Part shown: one piece after another, positions 1 through 11,774 of the stretch
Layout: the number at the start of each line of letters is the position of its first letter
Numbering within the stretch: position 1 is the stretch's first letter
DNA from: Lagopus muta
Taxonomy: Eukaryota > Chordata > Aves > Galliformes > Phasianidae
Assembly (NCBI RefSeq): GCF_023343835.1
Contig: NC_064433.1
Span: forward strand, 136,303,957-136,367,956
Direction of reading: 5' to 3'
Length of the DNA stretch: 64,000 bases
Made by a program: the position numbers and the translations under genes
Notes under the pieces: generated by a model
The model's input: the letters and a program-made list of their open reading frames with translations, nothing else
Databases searched by the model: none
Told to the model about the DNA's origin: nothing

Positions 1-161
1 GAATGAGGATTTCCTTATTCCCTTTGCTTTCTGCATGCAACTTGCGATAATACGGTCCTATGAGATAAGTCTTTATAACAAGACATATAAGAAAAACAGC
101 AGCCAGAGAAAAGAGAATTTGGCCAATCAGTATCAGTATTCTCAGTATTTCCTTGAAAATG
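1..161 (-). CDS. TMCO3: TMCO3 coding exon 8 (cut by window edge)
   Basis: The open frame from acceptor CTTCCAG|C to the edge of the window reads [20 protein letters not shown] ... [11 protein letters not shown] ... KGNKEILI and stays open at base 1. It lies too close to the edge for a simple ATG-based ORF call but matches TMCO3 well. The exon end is not visible. Confidence 0.92.
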
Positions 162-715
162 CTGGAAGAGAAGAACAAACAGAACATTTCTTTCAACTGC
201 TCTCTTGCCTCTAAACCAGTTTTCCTTGACTGAAAAGATCTCATTCCACAGATGTCTGAAATTCGGTACCTACAGTAAGATATTTCAAACGTTAGCAAGA
301 CAACACAAATACTACATCTGCTAAGTGTGTCAATCTCTTTTACAGAAGTCTACTTCCATGTTAATTCAAAAAGACTTCTGCTGACAGCTCTTCACAGTAA
401 ACAATAATCAATAATTCTATCCCACAGCCTTTATCAAAAATGCCTTTAGAGAGTAAGGTCTAAAGAAATCAGTAATAAACTAAGAAATTAGCAACAAAGT
501 AACAAACTTTTCACCACAAATTTCAGGTTACAAGTTAGACTGGACTAAGGTAGCTATAGCAGAAAGAATATCCTCATACAACATGGCAAGTACAAACAGT
601 GAAGGGAACACAGAAAACGAAGTCCTATTTTTTTAGTGGACTGACATTAAAGGTAACGCTGTCATATTTGTATTTGCAACCTATATACTAAACTGTAAAG
701 GCCAGGGGGGGAGGA

Positions 716-765
<50 letters not shown>

Positions 766-3700
766 ACCTGGAATGTGTGCTCACCCCTGCTTGAATAAGT
801 GTAGGCATAACAGCTATAAATAAGCCGAGCTGCACATCCTGCATCACCAACATGCCAAGTAGTACACTGCTGTAGTCAATATCCCCTGCACACCAAACAA
901 AGCAGTCACAGAAACATTTATCAGAGTCTATTAATGCTTGCAGAAAAAACAGCTTCTTAATCAAATGAAGGCTATGTATAGCTCTCAATGAAGTGAGGTC
1001 AAAGTATCATACAAAGCTTGACTTTGTTTTGCAGTTAAGCTCTAGTTATGCATTTACTGGAACTTCTTTACAGAAGCTTACAGTCTGCAGAGTAACAGGC
1101 AGATCTAATTTAACAAGAGTCAGCATATAGAAAATAAACTTTTGGCAGTGGAATAGGAGTATTCTGGGGAGAAGGAAAACAAAAACACCTTACAGCACCT
1201 ATGGATAAGAGAGGTTTAAGGGGAAGAAAACAGGCTGGCAAAACTGCTGAAATGAAACATTTAGAAGCCTTTTGAGAAGCCAGCTATACGGCACTTGAAA
1301 GTACTTATTTGAAGAGCTGCTGTCTTTGAAAGACTAGCAGAGCTGGTCTTAGCCTGCAGGAAAAGGATGTGAATTACTTCAGTTAGCCTTTCTGCCCATT
1401 GACAGTCTGGTAGCAATGGTCTTATCTGGTAGCCTCTTAAAAAGCACCATGCATCCAGAGCCCCAGTAAAGCCAATTTTGCACTGATTTTAATACCGTTC
1501 CTTATCCAGAAAGGACTGACTACATAAGTAACAGGTGCACCTCATAGCAAGAACACATATAACACCGACCAGTTAAAGGAGGATGATCCCTTGCAAACCA
1601 GACAAGGTTTTGTTTCATTTTTAAACTACTTTCTCTTATAATATCACAAAGTCCATTTTTGTCAAATTTTATTATACATACTCAAGCAGTCCGTATTTAA
1701 ATCACACTTACCTTCTTTATCTCCTCGAACAGTACCTGCAAGAAATCTTGACACCAACGGTGTGCTTGATAAAGACAAGCAAGTGGAAATGAAGACACTT
1801 TGTGTTGGTCTGATTTGGAGCAAGTGTCCCCACAATAAACCAAAGGCAATCATCAGAACCGTCATGTAGCAGGGTCCTTGCAAAGATATTTTCCACACCT
1901 CAGGAAGAAAACAAGTTCTTATTAAGAAGTTTGACACGTTACAGAGATTTTCAGTGCAAATAAGCAGTTAAAGTTGCACTATCAGGGGCTGCAGTGCTGG
2001 GCTACAGACATAACCAGTTCTCATCATACGCATCCCAAAGCTCTGAAGATATTATACCTAGGAGATAATACTCTATGTCAAGAGGCTCGTTAACTCATGA
2101 AGGCTCATTAACTATACTTCCCAAAGCTTGTAAACCAACAAATTAAGGGTCAAAGATCACTATGGGCTAAATTGCATCAAAATCAAATGGAAGACCTGTT
2201 ATTTACCGTGATTATAGGGAAAAAAAACCCAACATAGGGAGTGGTGTAAGCCAGCATAAATACTAGCAGCCCAATTCATACTAGTCCATACACGATTTTG
2301 AATTTGCTTGCAATCTAGTAACGGTTTGCATAGTATCTATTGAAGAACCTCTGAATTGCTGACTTTCATTTTTGACTTCAGATGGACTAAAAATCGGAGA
2401 GTAATCTGAATACTCAGACTTCAACACATTTCAAAGAAAGCTTTTATAGTCTCACGAACTCACAACCATCAATTTGGGAACAGATCACAAAACACAACTC
2501 TTTAAGTACATGCAGTCTTCACATCTTCTGTGGTAGTATTTTCCAATATTAACATTCTAGCTTATTTTATGAGTTTGTTTTTTTTAATTAAGATCAAAAA
2601 CAACCTGTACCTTTTTGCTGAATCCCAGTGGCCACTGCAAGTAATACTCATGATTGTGCTAATGTACTTGCAGAATCAGCTTATTAGCCAGTACAGCACG
2701 TATCATCAATTCAGTATGTAGTACTTAACAAACAGATTTTTTTAATTACAGGACTGGCAAAAATCACCAGACACTTCATAACAGCAACTGCATGTTTCTG
2801 CACGTTAAAATAAAGCAGAGATGGATTGCCATAAATTGTCTGAGATTTTTTGAGCAATCAACCTATTTTACTAAAATGAAAAGGAACAGCAAATTTTGTT
2901 GGAGACACTGAATAAATAATGCATTCTATTCTTTCCAGAAACTTAAAGAAAAGATGCCATATTTGTCTTTTCAAAACTGTACAATAACAGAGTTGTATAT
3001 GGTAGAAAGCATGTGCAAATCTGAAATAGAACTGGTGACTTAGACGTTAGCAGTTACATCTTGTAATAAAGAAGTACAACAAAGAAATACCTTTCTTAGT
3101 CTTTCAGGAGAAAATTCCAGACCAACTAGAAAGAGAGTGAAGAATACACCAAATTCTCCTAATGTCTCCACCTGCACAATAGACTTTCAAAAACATAAAA
3201 TAAATATCAGTGCACAGCAACCTAATTATAAAGCAAATTGTAAGTATACTTACAAAACAAATATTTTCTCATAGGTAATTCACTTGCTAGTAATATAGCA
3301 ACACAAGTTCCCTCAGCAGTGTAGTTCCCACTTCCTCACAGTCTCTGAAAATCCATTGCTGAATCTTTCTAATGTCAACAATACAATCCTGTTTCTAAAC
3401 CGAGTGGTCAACCTTCTCATTCCAAAAGACACGTACTCCATAAAAGTTATTATTTATTTTCAATTTTAGAACATGAAATTTTGAAACTGTATTTCTTTAG
3501 TCTTTTTTTTTCCTAAAGTGAGATTGAGGGAAAAAAAAAAAAAAAAAAAAAAAAATTTTTTTACTCATCTTACTTGCCCAACAGTGAATTTCAGTAAGAG
3601 CCCATGTAACAGCAGAGGTTGTGAAGACAGGAATTTCTAAGCAATTATGTGAATATTAGTGTAATACACACATTTAGCATCTATTCCATTGTGCCAGTTG

Positions 3701-6700
3701 GTCAAACATTCGTTAATGCACAGCAGACCACTACTCAGAACACATGCATTTGAAGTTGGACATACCATTTTTTAAAATGACTGCTAAAGATTTCAGTAAA
3801 TGCAATCAGTCAAGAGACAACATGCATGCCTACCTTAATGCTATTTAATCCAGATGGTCCTAACAGTACGCCACAGATGATGTACCCAAACATAGTTGGC
3901 AATCCTATCATTGTGCATAGCCAGCCACATGGCAAAGACAACATTCCTATTGTCACAATATCCTAGTATGTAAAATGTACAAGTATGTTAGTATAAAGGA
4001 TACCCAAATTAGTGGTGAAATTAAAGACTATTACCCTTCAAAAGGTGAGTGGCACTGTAAAGGCACTGTAAAATTACATGTAGAATACTGCCTGAGAAAA
4101 CAAAGCAGAACTTCAGTAAACTTACCTGAACACAACTGTAGGCGTAAGCACTTCTGTTTGCAGATGAAGCATCCAAACTACCAACACTTTAGTAATAAGG
4201 GGAATTCTGATCAACTTATAAAATATCTTAAATACATTATAGGAGGTATTTAGTTAATTAGGGCTGCTAGAGAGACTGACAGTTTGCATTAAAACAAAAC
4301 AGTGGAATAGACCAATTTTGTTTTTTAAAAACAATTTCAATCCACTTATTTGTCATGGAGAACAAATACAGTAACAGACTGATGCATTTTGCAGCTTCCA
4401 TTCCTTTACTGCGGTACATGAAGATATAAATTCTCTGTTGTGACAATATGCAAGTGGCTTGTCAGGTAAACTAATAGCTTGCTTTAACACTGTGCTGCCC
4501 CAAAGGAGCAAGTTAAGCTAAATATGAACAGAGAGCATCCATGTGGTTCATCATCAGTCTTATGAATACTGTGCTAAAATTAGGAACACACCGGCCAGAT
4601 TGCAAGGAGAAGTGGGGAAAATAATGAATGCTAGGGTAGCTTTGTAGGGGAAAAAAAAATGTGAAATTGTATTCAACCCAATAAAACACTACCAGCATAC
4701 AAACCAATGGGAGTAAGTCTTATTAAAAAAAAGACAATAGCATCTCTACAGTTATCACCTTTATGAAGTGATGATCAGCACGAGGAATGGTTGAATCCCT
4801 GGGCTTGGTAAGGATATACTGATTGTTCTGGGAATCAATGAGCATACTAAGACCTAAGTCATCCTCTACTTCTCTTTTTGAAGCATTTCTTTTGGAGTTG
4901 GCTTCATCTTCTTCCACTCTTAAAACAGCTTCAAAGTTAACACCTCTTACCTGTAAGAAAAAGAAGGAAAAAAAAGAAAAATAAAAACAAAGACATGCAT
5001 CTATGAAATGTATGCTAACATGGAAGGCTATTAGCTGTGCTTGGAGTTGCTCCAGAAGGTGTTCATGTTGACTAGAAAACACTGCAGCTTCTTTTTATAT
5101 AAATCTTTTCAACCTTTTTATCAAAACTTGATGATCATAACTGAAAATGCTATGTTTGCTTTTCATTTTAATCAGTGAGAGGTTTTCCAGGCCAATTTTC
5201 TATGCCTCTTTAGCCAACCTGTTCCATCAAAAAAACCCCACAACATTATAAAGATGGGGTTTCAAAGCTGTAGAATTCCAATGCAGGAAATTGAAACAAA
5301 TTCTGAAGTTTGCAGAATTACTTAAAAGTATAATATGTCTAACCAAACATTAGCATTTTTCAGTGCTAGAATGAGAGGTTGGTGACCATTTTAGAAATTA
5401 TGGAAGTTGTATTTTCCCACTTTTTGCCTACAACCTGCCTCTTTATGTCTATTCCACTTTCACCTCCCTAAGCTCCCCACTTACCACACTATTTTCCATG
5501 GCAGAACCGAGCGTCCATTGCCAAGTCTAAGAGACCAAAGCAGGTTTTCATGTTTTCAGCTGATGAGAGAAAGCAGGAGCAGCTGCGTGTCACATACATG
5601 CAAACTGCTCTCACAGTATCAGAACAAAGAAGAAAGGCTTCCCTACAGCCAGCATTCACGAAGAACTGTTTCTAATCAGAATACACAATAGATTCCCAAT
5701 CCTGTTGCTTTTCTGTTATCTACACTCCCAACCTCTTCCTCCACAACCTTATTGCCACTACAAGGAAAACAAAAACAGAGCTCAGAACATAGTGTTAAAT
5801 GCTGACTTCACGATTTAAAATATACTGATTTTCACGTAAGAATTATTTAACTGCTTAGTGCAGTTTCCCCATCTTGCAGATGACTGATTTCACCAGAAAA
5901 CTGAAACATTAACAAGGCAACATCTGTTCTAGTACCATCTTGAGAATTTGAAGTTATGAGGTCAATGATAACATTCACTAAACAAAATTACATTATTAAA
6001 TACATCAGCTTCAAAGCATCTGCTTTGAAGATCTGGAATTCTAAATTCATACAGAGTTTGTTAAGTGTTCCTTTGTATTTGGTAGCTGTGTAAACAGAAT
6101 CTAACCAAACTTCTCTGTATCAAAATTTAAATAGTATCAAAGACCAAATAAAAGTGACATTATTGGATAAATGTATTCATCCTCTAGAGAAGTTCAGCCT
6201 AGTTCAGAAACAATATTAGAAATACAGGGAAAATGTTGCAAGATTAAGACAGTTATGAAAAACAACCTTTTTTTCCGCTGTGTAATATATTTATAAGTCA
6301 TATATTGTGATGATATCATGCCAGATTTTTGTTTTTATGAAAAATAGACTCCACTATGAGAACAAGAGTAGATGGCATAGCTCCAGAATGCTTCAAAAAA
6401 CTACTAACAAAACGATGACAGCATTTATTTTCAGGATTTTACTTCTTAAAACAACTATTGCTGAAAGGGTGTTCCATGCAACAATGCACAAATATTGTTG
6501 TATTCTATGACATAGTTTAGCTCATATTCTTTTTTTTCCTCCACTTTTATCTATTATACATCTCTATTTGAATATGTCTTCAATAAAAGCCTTTACATCC
6601 TAACAGAGTGCTGATGATTCTATTAGAGCTTTTTTCACTTGTTTTTTAGCTTGAGAGAAAATATGCTAGACAGTCCTTACAAAGACAGAGATGTAAATAG

Positions 6701-9700
6701 TCCTCCAGTTTGAATTTCGTTATTTCTTTTCTTTATTTCATGACTAGAGATATAAGACAAAAAATAGAAGAGACACTGGACAAGAAGAATACGTTGGTTT
6801 TTTTCCCTTCAGTGACCAGCTATTGCAGATGAAATAGTACTCTTATCACTAAAATCGGCTGTTATATCCCAGTGTAACAGAAGAGGGCACTCGAGCAAGC
6901 TCTTCTCTACACTCTTTCGGTCCTGCTAGGTAGGATTACGTGGAGGTATAATTGCATGGGTCTGGTGTAGACAAAAAGCTACTTTCAATTTCCTTCAAGA
7001 GCATACAGTCACCAAGCCTGCCTGACTCTCTCCCACGGAGCAATAGTTTTTCCTCCTCAGTGGAATTCATGAGCTACATCTGTCTTATAAGACAACCTGC
7101 AAATCAACAAAACCTTCAAAACGAAGAAGCCAAATAAAACTGCAACCCATGATTATATGAAAAGGACCAACTGAGGGGCTGTCTCTGAGAAAAACACAGT
7201 GGGACACTGGAATAAACTGATGTACTCCCAGATCAAACTACACACAGCCTTTCCTGAGGGACACTGTCCATCGTGCAACACAGAAAACAAGAACAACACA
7301 AACGGTGCTAAAAGCAGAGAAGGTCACAAGTCCTTACCTTGAACAATACATGTTTATGCAGGTTGTGAAAACTAACTGCAAGGATTCTTGTTTACCTATA
7401 ACTTTTTCAACAAAGAAAAAAATAAAAATGGAGACTATACTTAACACAGTAACTCCATATCCTGTGAAGTCTAAATATCACAGTCCCTACCACCATCCCA
7501 GAGTGTCATGGGTCATAACTCCCATGAGCTGTCTCAGTGAGAAGGAATACACTTGTCACTGTAAGTGGTAGCTACAGGGAGTACTTCCAAATCAAAGCAG
7601 AGAAATCTAAAACAAAAAGAATAATGATTCCTGTTTGCTCATTCTTAACAAGCAATTATTCTACTAGTAAACGCTTTCTTTTCTTAAAAGGGAAGAGAAA
7701 ACAAACGTAGAGCCAAAAGGTGTTGTTTTTTCCTGTTTGATTTTTCAAAGCAGTGACTAAAATCCTAATAACTAGCCAATACAAGACAAATACACCTACT
7801 GTGCAAATATCAACATAAATACAAATACACATGAATGAAAAGACAGTCCAAAACCTTACTTACAGATTTGTTGTCATCGAAGGCGTGTTCTTCAATTTCT
7901 TCCTCTAGTCTATCAGCTGCCTTCCTGACATCTTCAAGAATTTCATCAAGCATTGACAGGCTTTTGTTTTGATGCTGCATGTTCTTAAGGGCTTCAACCT
8001 GATGCTTTTCTGCTGCTAAGAGTTCAACGTATTCCATTTCTTCCTGTTGAATTTCAGAACACAGATAAAGTGCTAGACAGGCTTTTATGCAGCAAAACTT
8101 TGATAGAAACAGGCACTTCTTTTAACATAAAACATTTACCAGTAGCACTGCAGAAGCAACACAGACATTGTATCAGTGTCTGCGTACCAGTCTTAACAGA
8201 GAGAACAGGGTAAGGAACACAAGTAATTTCTAGGTCAGACTCAGTTGCTTGAACACAAAAGTTTCAATCTCTATTTTTGCTATACTGCCATACCCAGCTA
8301 GAGATCAGATCGAAATAGCTCTCCCTTTGATTTTATCTGCCTTCCCCACATCAGCATCTGCAATGGTCCTAAACACCTCTGCCAGAATAAATGAAGTATT
8401 CCCTTCTCCAGGCACTTTTGTAGATGGACCTTTTTCCACTTGACACCTGCAAGGACATGCATACAATTCAAACAATTCCTTGATGCCAAGACAACACTAT
8501 GTTCAGAGCAGCCTATAACTGTGTTTGGCCCTTTTAAAAAATCTTGTCAGTGAGATGAATGCTCCAGGTTGTGTTGAAACCACGGAATTGTGGTTCTTGT
8601 ATACTGGCATTTGTAATTAGCATAGTTACACTGGAATGATGAAAGGCCCCCAGTTCCTAAAATAACTCTAGCTAGGAAAAAATGTAACTACTAAGGTGTT
8701 TGGACCAATAGCAACAGCTTATTCATGTGACAGGTAAGTGAGAGTCAGTCACTCTTGTAAGCTTCAGGGAAAGATATGGTCTCTCTGTTGTTCCCTGTTA
8801 GCAGACATCATTTAAAAGATGTAAAACCCCCAGCCAGTATGAGAAGAAAGTAGCATTACTGCTCTCTGCTGTTTGTTCAGTGACAGATGAAAAAAGTAAA
8901 CTCAGAGGAGGATGCATCTATGCAATGCTCATCTTTTCCATTGATGAATAAGTACTGGACGCCCAAGAAATTTGAAGCAGATAGAAAGTAGGTAAGATTT
9001 TGCTGCTTCTTCCAGAACTCTGCCACAGTTCCTTGAGCAAATTTAGGCAGAGCATATAAACAAAAGGGGAACAGCTGTTTACAAGGGTGGATAGTGATAC
9101 AAGGGAGAACGGCTTTAAACTGAAACAGGGGAGGTTTAGATTAGATATTAGGAGGAAGTTCTTCACACAGAGGGTGGTGACACACTGGAACAGGTTGCCC
9201 AAGGAGGCTGTGGATGCCCCATCCCTGGAGGCATTTAAGGCCAGGCTGGATGTGGCTCTGGGCAGCCTGGTCTGGTGGTTGGTGACCCTGCACATAGCAG
9301 GGGGTTGAAACTAGATGATCATTGTGGTCCTTTTCAACCCAGGCCTTTCTATGATCCTATGATTCAACACTTCCCTGCTGTGAATGACTCTGTCATGCTC
9401 TTTCCCAGAAACAGAACCAGCATGAAAAGCATCACAAACATATTCTGATACTAACAATTTTCAAATACTTGGCAGAAATAAAGTGAATGAGTGATCCTGT
9501 ATCCTCTACAGTCATTAGTATTTTCCATTCAACTACTCTTCGGAAAAATATCTTCTGAGTAGCTCAGCAAAATACAATGACAACAAAAATATAGTGGAAG
9601 AAAATTGGACCTGATGTGTGAACATCTTTTGAACACAAAAATTTATTCCATGTATGTCACTTTCATCTGGCATGTGCTTACCCATCGTCTCTTCCTTTAT

Positions 9701-11758
9701 TTCATACTATAACATAAATTACAAGGTTAGAGAAACAAATACTGCTGAAACAATCATGTAAATGACATAAAGAGTGGTATAAAAGATTGCTTGACTGAAT
9801 AAATCTCTTGACATACCGAAAAAGACTACACAACCCACTTCTGCAAAAGTTAAGCTCTTACAGGACGCCCCTCTAAAACAGCACTACACACAGAAGCCTC
9901 CTTTTATGAAAGAAAAGAAGAAGGAACATTCAAGCTCTACTACAGATCTCCCTCTGTTTGTTTTACAATCATATTGCTGCCAAGAATTAGGTAAATGAGA
10001 CAAAAGGTTACAGACGGCTTCACTGCTGCTATGTGAAGAACTCTCAGAAGAAAAAAAAAAGTAAAAGAAAAAGAATGTAGCCATGTCTGCTGTTTCTATG
10101 CAGCAGAAGCTGGCACTGCCATTAACTGCCAATATCAAAGTCATCCTGAGTCACTGGAACATACCCGGATCCAAGCTCCTTGTTACCAAATTCATCATAA
10201 TCCAGTCTTTGTTTGCACAGACTGCTCCAGTTTCCTCAGTCTGCATCCTAACTTCTACTCCCAACAGCCTTTCCTCTCACTGTTCACTGCACTCCCTTGT
10301 ACACAACAGTGCCTTGCCACTCCTCACCTGGCCTGCATGTGTCTCGGACAGCTGCCCTGCCTAGGTTCTCCTCTCTGCCCTCTGTAGCTTAACTATGCTT
10401 TTTCCTTTTGCCCCCTTTCACAAGAACAGCCCTTTCTTTAAATTAAAAAAAAAAAAATGCAAAGAAAATTCCTAGCATTTTTCTTCAGTGGTTGAGGGGC
10501 AGAGGCTAGGAAACAAGTAATTCCAATGCCAAGTCAGCTAAGCAATATTTCCTCTCAATGGCAGACTTTCAGTACATGCTCTGAGCGCTACCAGATTGGG
10601 TGCCAGACTGTGCAAGCCCTAACAGGTCTGGATTGACCTGAAAACCCAAACTTTCCATTAAGCACTTGAGCTCTTTGGTTACACACCCCTGCTTTTCTCA
10701 GTAAAGTTCCCTCAATCATCTCTTCCTCGGAGGTGTTATTTTCCAAACCTGCACTTTCTAGGCTAGGAATACTACACTAAGACAAAAAGGAAAAAAAAAA
10801 AAGAAAAAAAAAAACAACCAACCAGACACCAACATTTCACACCTCCATTTTACTAACATCCATATGAGTACAGAAAATAAAGGAGTTGTTCTGCCAGAAT
10901 GATGGGTTTGGGATGAGCAATTCTCATTTCAAGTGGAAAAAACATTTAGTATTTGGTGAATTTGTTGCCTTATTTCCATTCTGATAATCCAAGTGATTTA
11001 TACAGCTCTGCTGTGTGCAGACTCACCTCGTCTTCTTTCAACACAGTGTTTGATGTGGGTCTTGCAATTATGCTCAGCTTTGTTTTGAAATAACTATTGG
11101 CTGCTACTAAGCTTTCAGATCTATTCCAGAATTCTAATTTTGCTAATGAAAACAAACACAACTAATTTCATTCAAAAACTATTTTAAAATGTAAATCTTC
11201 AGTTTCATGGAGATCTACTTATTTGTATAGAACAGAGTGAAAAAGCATCATAATGAAATTAAAATATTACTATTCTAGTAATAGCCACAGCGGGGGTGGA
11301 GAGCAACTAACCTTAATTGCAGCTTCTCTCAAGGCTTCCAGTCTCTGCCTACTGCTTTCTTTCATATTTACAACGTCTTTGTAATCGCCCTGTAGAGCTC
11401 TCTGAAGGCCGTGGATTGCCTGAAAGACTGAGTTTTCACTTTCGTTTAGTTCCTTTTGGAAAATTTCAAAGGTATGCACCTGAAAAAGTTTCTCTTCATC
11501 TGACAGCCCAGCATCTTTCTCAACTGCTCTTATAGCATTCTTTAATTTGTTGAGCACAACATTCTTCTGGCGAAGGAGACCAGATAGTTTTCTGCAGCTC
11601 TCCATCACCCACTGCTTTCGCTGAGTAATAACAGCTCCTTTCCCACGGTGCAGCTTGATTGCATGCTTTACTACATCTTCGTGCTCTGCAGTATTTCCTA
11701 ACTGGCCACAAAGCAGTGAAGTCAACGTCCATAGGGAAATAAATCCAGGCACCTTCAT
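1..11758 (-). CDS. TMCO3: TMCO3, transmembrane and coiled-coil domains 3 (3' end beyond window)
   Basis: Multi-exon gene on the minus strand; the span covers the coding part inside the window (8 exons, 502 codons, about three quarters of the roughly 677-residue vertebrate protein). Seen: a hydrophobic N-terminal signal peptide ([12 protein letters not shown], residues 1 to about 20); a charged, coiled-coil-rich region to about residue 270; then membrane segments beginning with [13 protein letters not shown] (277-289) and [12 protein letters not shown]. The CPA2-type Q-D pair lies in [10 protein letters not shown] (Q425, D426). Known: the C-terminal half belongs to the Na+/H+ (K+ efflux type) antiporter family; the mammalian protein is a multipass membrane protein whose transport role is only partly established. 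All exon phases fit together with no frameshift or internal stop. The remaining roughly 175 residues should lie to the left of base 1. The start is the first ATG after a plausible acceptor and matches the family N-terminus. Transcription probably starts in the CpG island shared with DCUN1D2. Confidence 0.95.
162..767 (-). other. TMCO3 intron 7
   Basis: 606 bp. Apart from the microsatellite next to the donor, I see no gene, repeat or conserved block here. Confidence 0.85.
719..765. repeat. (TA)16 + T15 microsatellite
   Basis: Sixteen TA units (719-750) followed by fifteen T (751-765), ending two bases from the TMCO3 exon 7 boundary. On the transcribed minus strand this is the intron start: GT, then A15, then (TA)16. 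Confidence 0.97.
768..885 (-). CDS. TMCO3: TMCO3 coding exon 7
   Basis: 118 bp; completes G410, adds 38 codons and ends on two bases of S449. It carries the conserved Q425-D426 pair in [13 protein letters not shown]. The donor is CAG|GTAAAA, running directly into a long A run and a (TA)n repeat on the transcribed strand. Confidence 0.93.
1712..1898 (-). CDS. TMCO3: TMCO3 coding exon 6
   Basis: 187 bp, 62 codons plus one base. Acceptor CTGAG|GTG and consensus donor AAG|GTAAGT. It encodes [12 protein letters not shown], a helix [10 protein letters not shown] and the serine-rich helix [16 protein letters not shown]. The split glycine codon is completed by exon 7. Confidence 0.95.
3091..3183 (-). 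CDS. TMCO3: TMCO3 coding exon 5
   Basis: 93 bp, 31 codons, phase 0. Acceptor GAAAG|TCT and donor AAAG|GTATTT. It encodes the helix [17 protein letters not shown], the characteristic FLVGLE segment of CPA2 antiporters. Confidence 0.95.
3531..3562. repeat. A25-T7 homopolymer run
   Basis: Twenty-five A followed by seven T inside TMCO3 intron 5. It may be a retroposed poly(A) tail or simple slippage; no adjoining element is recognisable. Confidence 0.9.
3834..3962 (-). CDS. TMCO3: TMCO3 coding exon 4
   Basis: 129 bp, 43 codons, phase 0. Acceptor ACTAG|GAT and donor AAG|GTAGGC. It encodes the first two membrane helices of the antiporter domain ([13 protein letters not shown] and [14 protein letters not shown]). 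Confidence 0.95.
4759..4950 (-). CDS. TMCO3: TMCO3 coding exon 3
   Basis: 192 bp, 64 codons, phase 0 on both sides, so skipping it would keep the frame. The acceptor CTTACAG is followed directly by GTAAGA, so the exon itself begins with a donor-like hexamer. It ends AAG|GTGATA. It encodes the linker from the coiled coil to the membrane domain ([16 protein letters not shown] ... [10 protein letters not shown]). Confidence 0.95.
4951..7863 (-). other. TMCO3 intron 2
   Basis: 2.9 kb, AT-rich, no recognisable interspersed repeat or gene. It ends in an unusually long pyrimidine-rich acceptor tract immediately before exon 3. Confidence 0.8.
7864..8043 (-). CDS. TMCO3: TMCO3 coding exon 2
   Basis: 180 bp, 60 codons, phase 0 to phase 0. 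Acceptor CAACAG|GAAGAA and consensus donor TCT|GTAAGT. It encodes a strongly charged helix ([14 protein letters not shown] ... [13 protein letters not shown]), consistent with the coiled coil that gives the family its name. Confidence 0.95.
8044..11311 (-). other. TMCO3 intron 1 (between coding exons 1 and 2)
   Basis: 3.3 kb. It contains one CR1 3' end (9084-9364) and A-rich runs near 10445 and 10791-10814. I see no additional exon. Confidence 0.8.
9084..9364 (+). mobile_element. CR1 LINE, 3' end fragment
   Basis: Typical CR1 3' end: GGCTTTAAACTGAAACAG, AGGAGGAAGTTCTTCACACA, GGAACAGGTTGCCCAAGGAG, CCCTGGAGGCATTTAAGGCC, and the tail TCTATGATCCTATGATT. It is 5'-truncated as usual, lies in TMCO3 intron 1 antisense to the gene, and encodes only a short leftover frame. 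Confidence 0.93.
11312..11758 (-). CDS. TMCO3: TMCO3 coding exon 1
   Basis: 447 bp, 149 codons, ending in phase 0 at AAG|GTTAGT. It encodes the signal peptide and the first coiled-coil stretch ([31 protein letters not shown]). The ATG (CAT on the plus strand at 11756-11758) sits a few bases inside the exon. The likely acceptor is TCCTCCCATCAG, which would put the exon edge near 11774. Confidence 0.95.
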
Positions 11759-11774
11759 TCTTCAGTTTTTACTG

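Larger units (their letters stand above)
886..4758 (-). other. TMCO3 introns 3-6 (between exons 3 and 7)
   Basis: The intron stretches 886-1711, 1899-3090, 3184-3833 and 3963-4758 hold no CR1 copy and no convincing ORF. The only low-complexity feature is an A25-T7 run at 3531-3562. Short ORFs here are chance frames. Confidence 0.8.

Noticed and set aside
10970..11161. Minus-strand ORF next to TMCO3 exon 1 that might be an extra exon
   Set aside because: TMCO3 exon 1 ends in phase 0 and exon 2 continues the known protein directly. No residues of the orthologue are missing between them.
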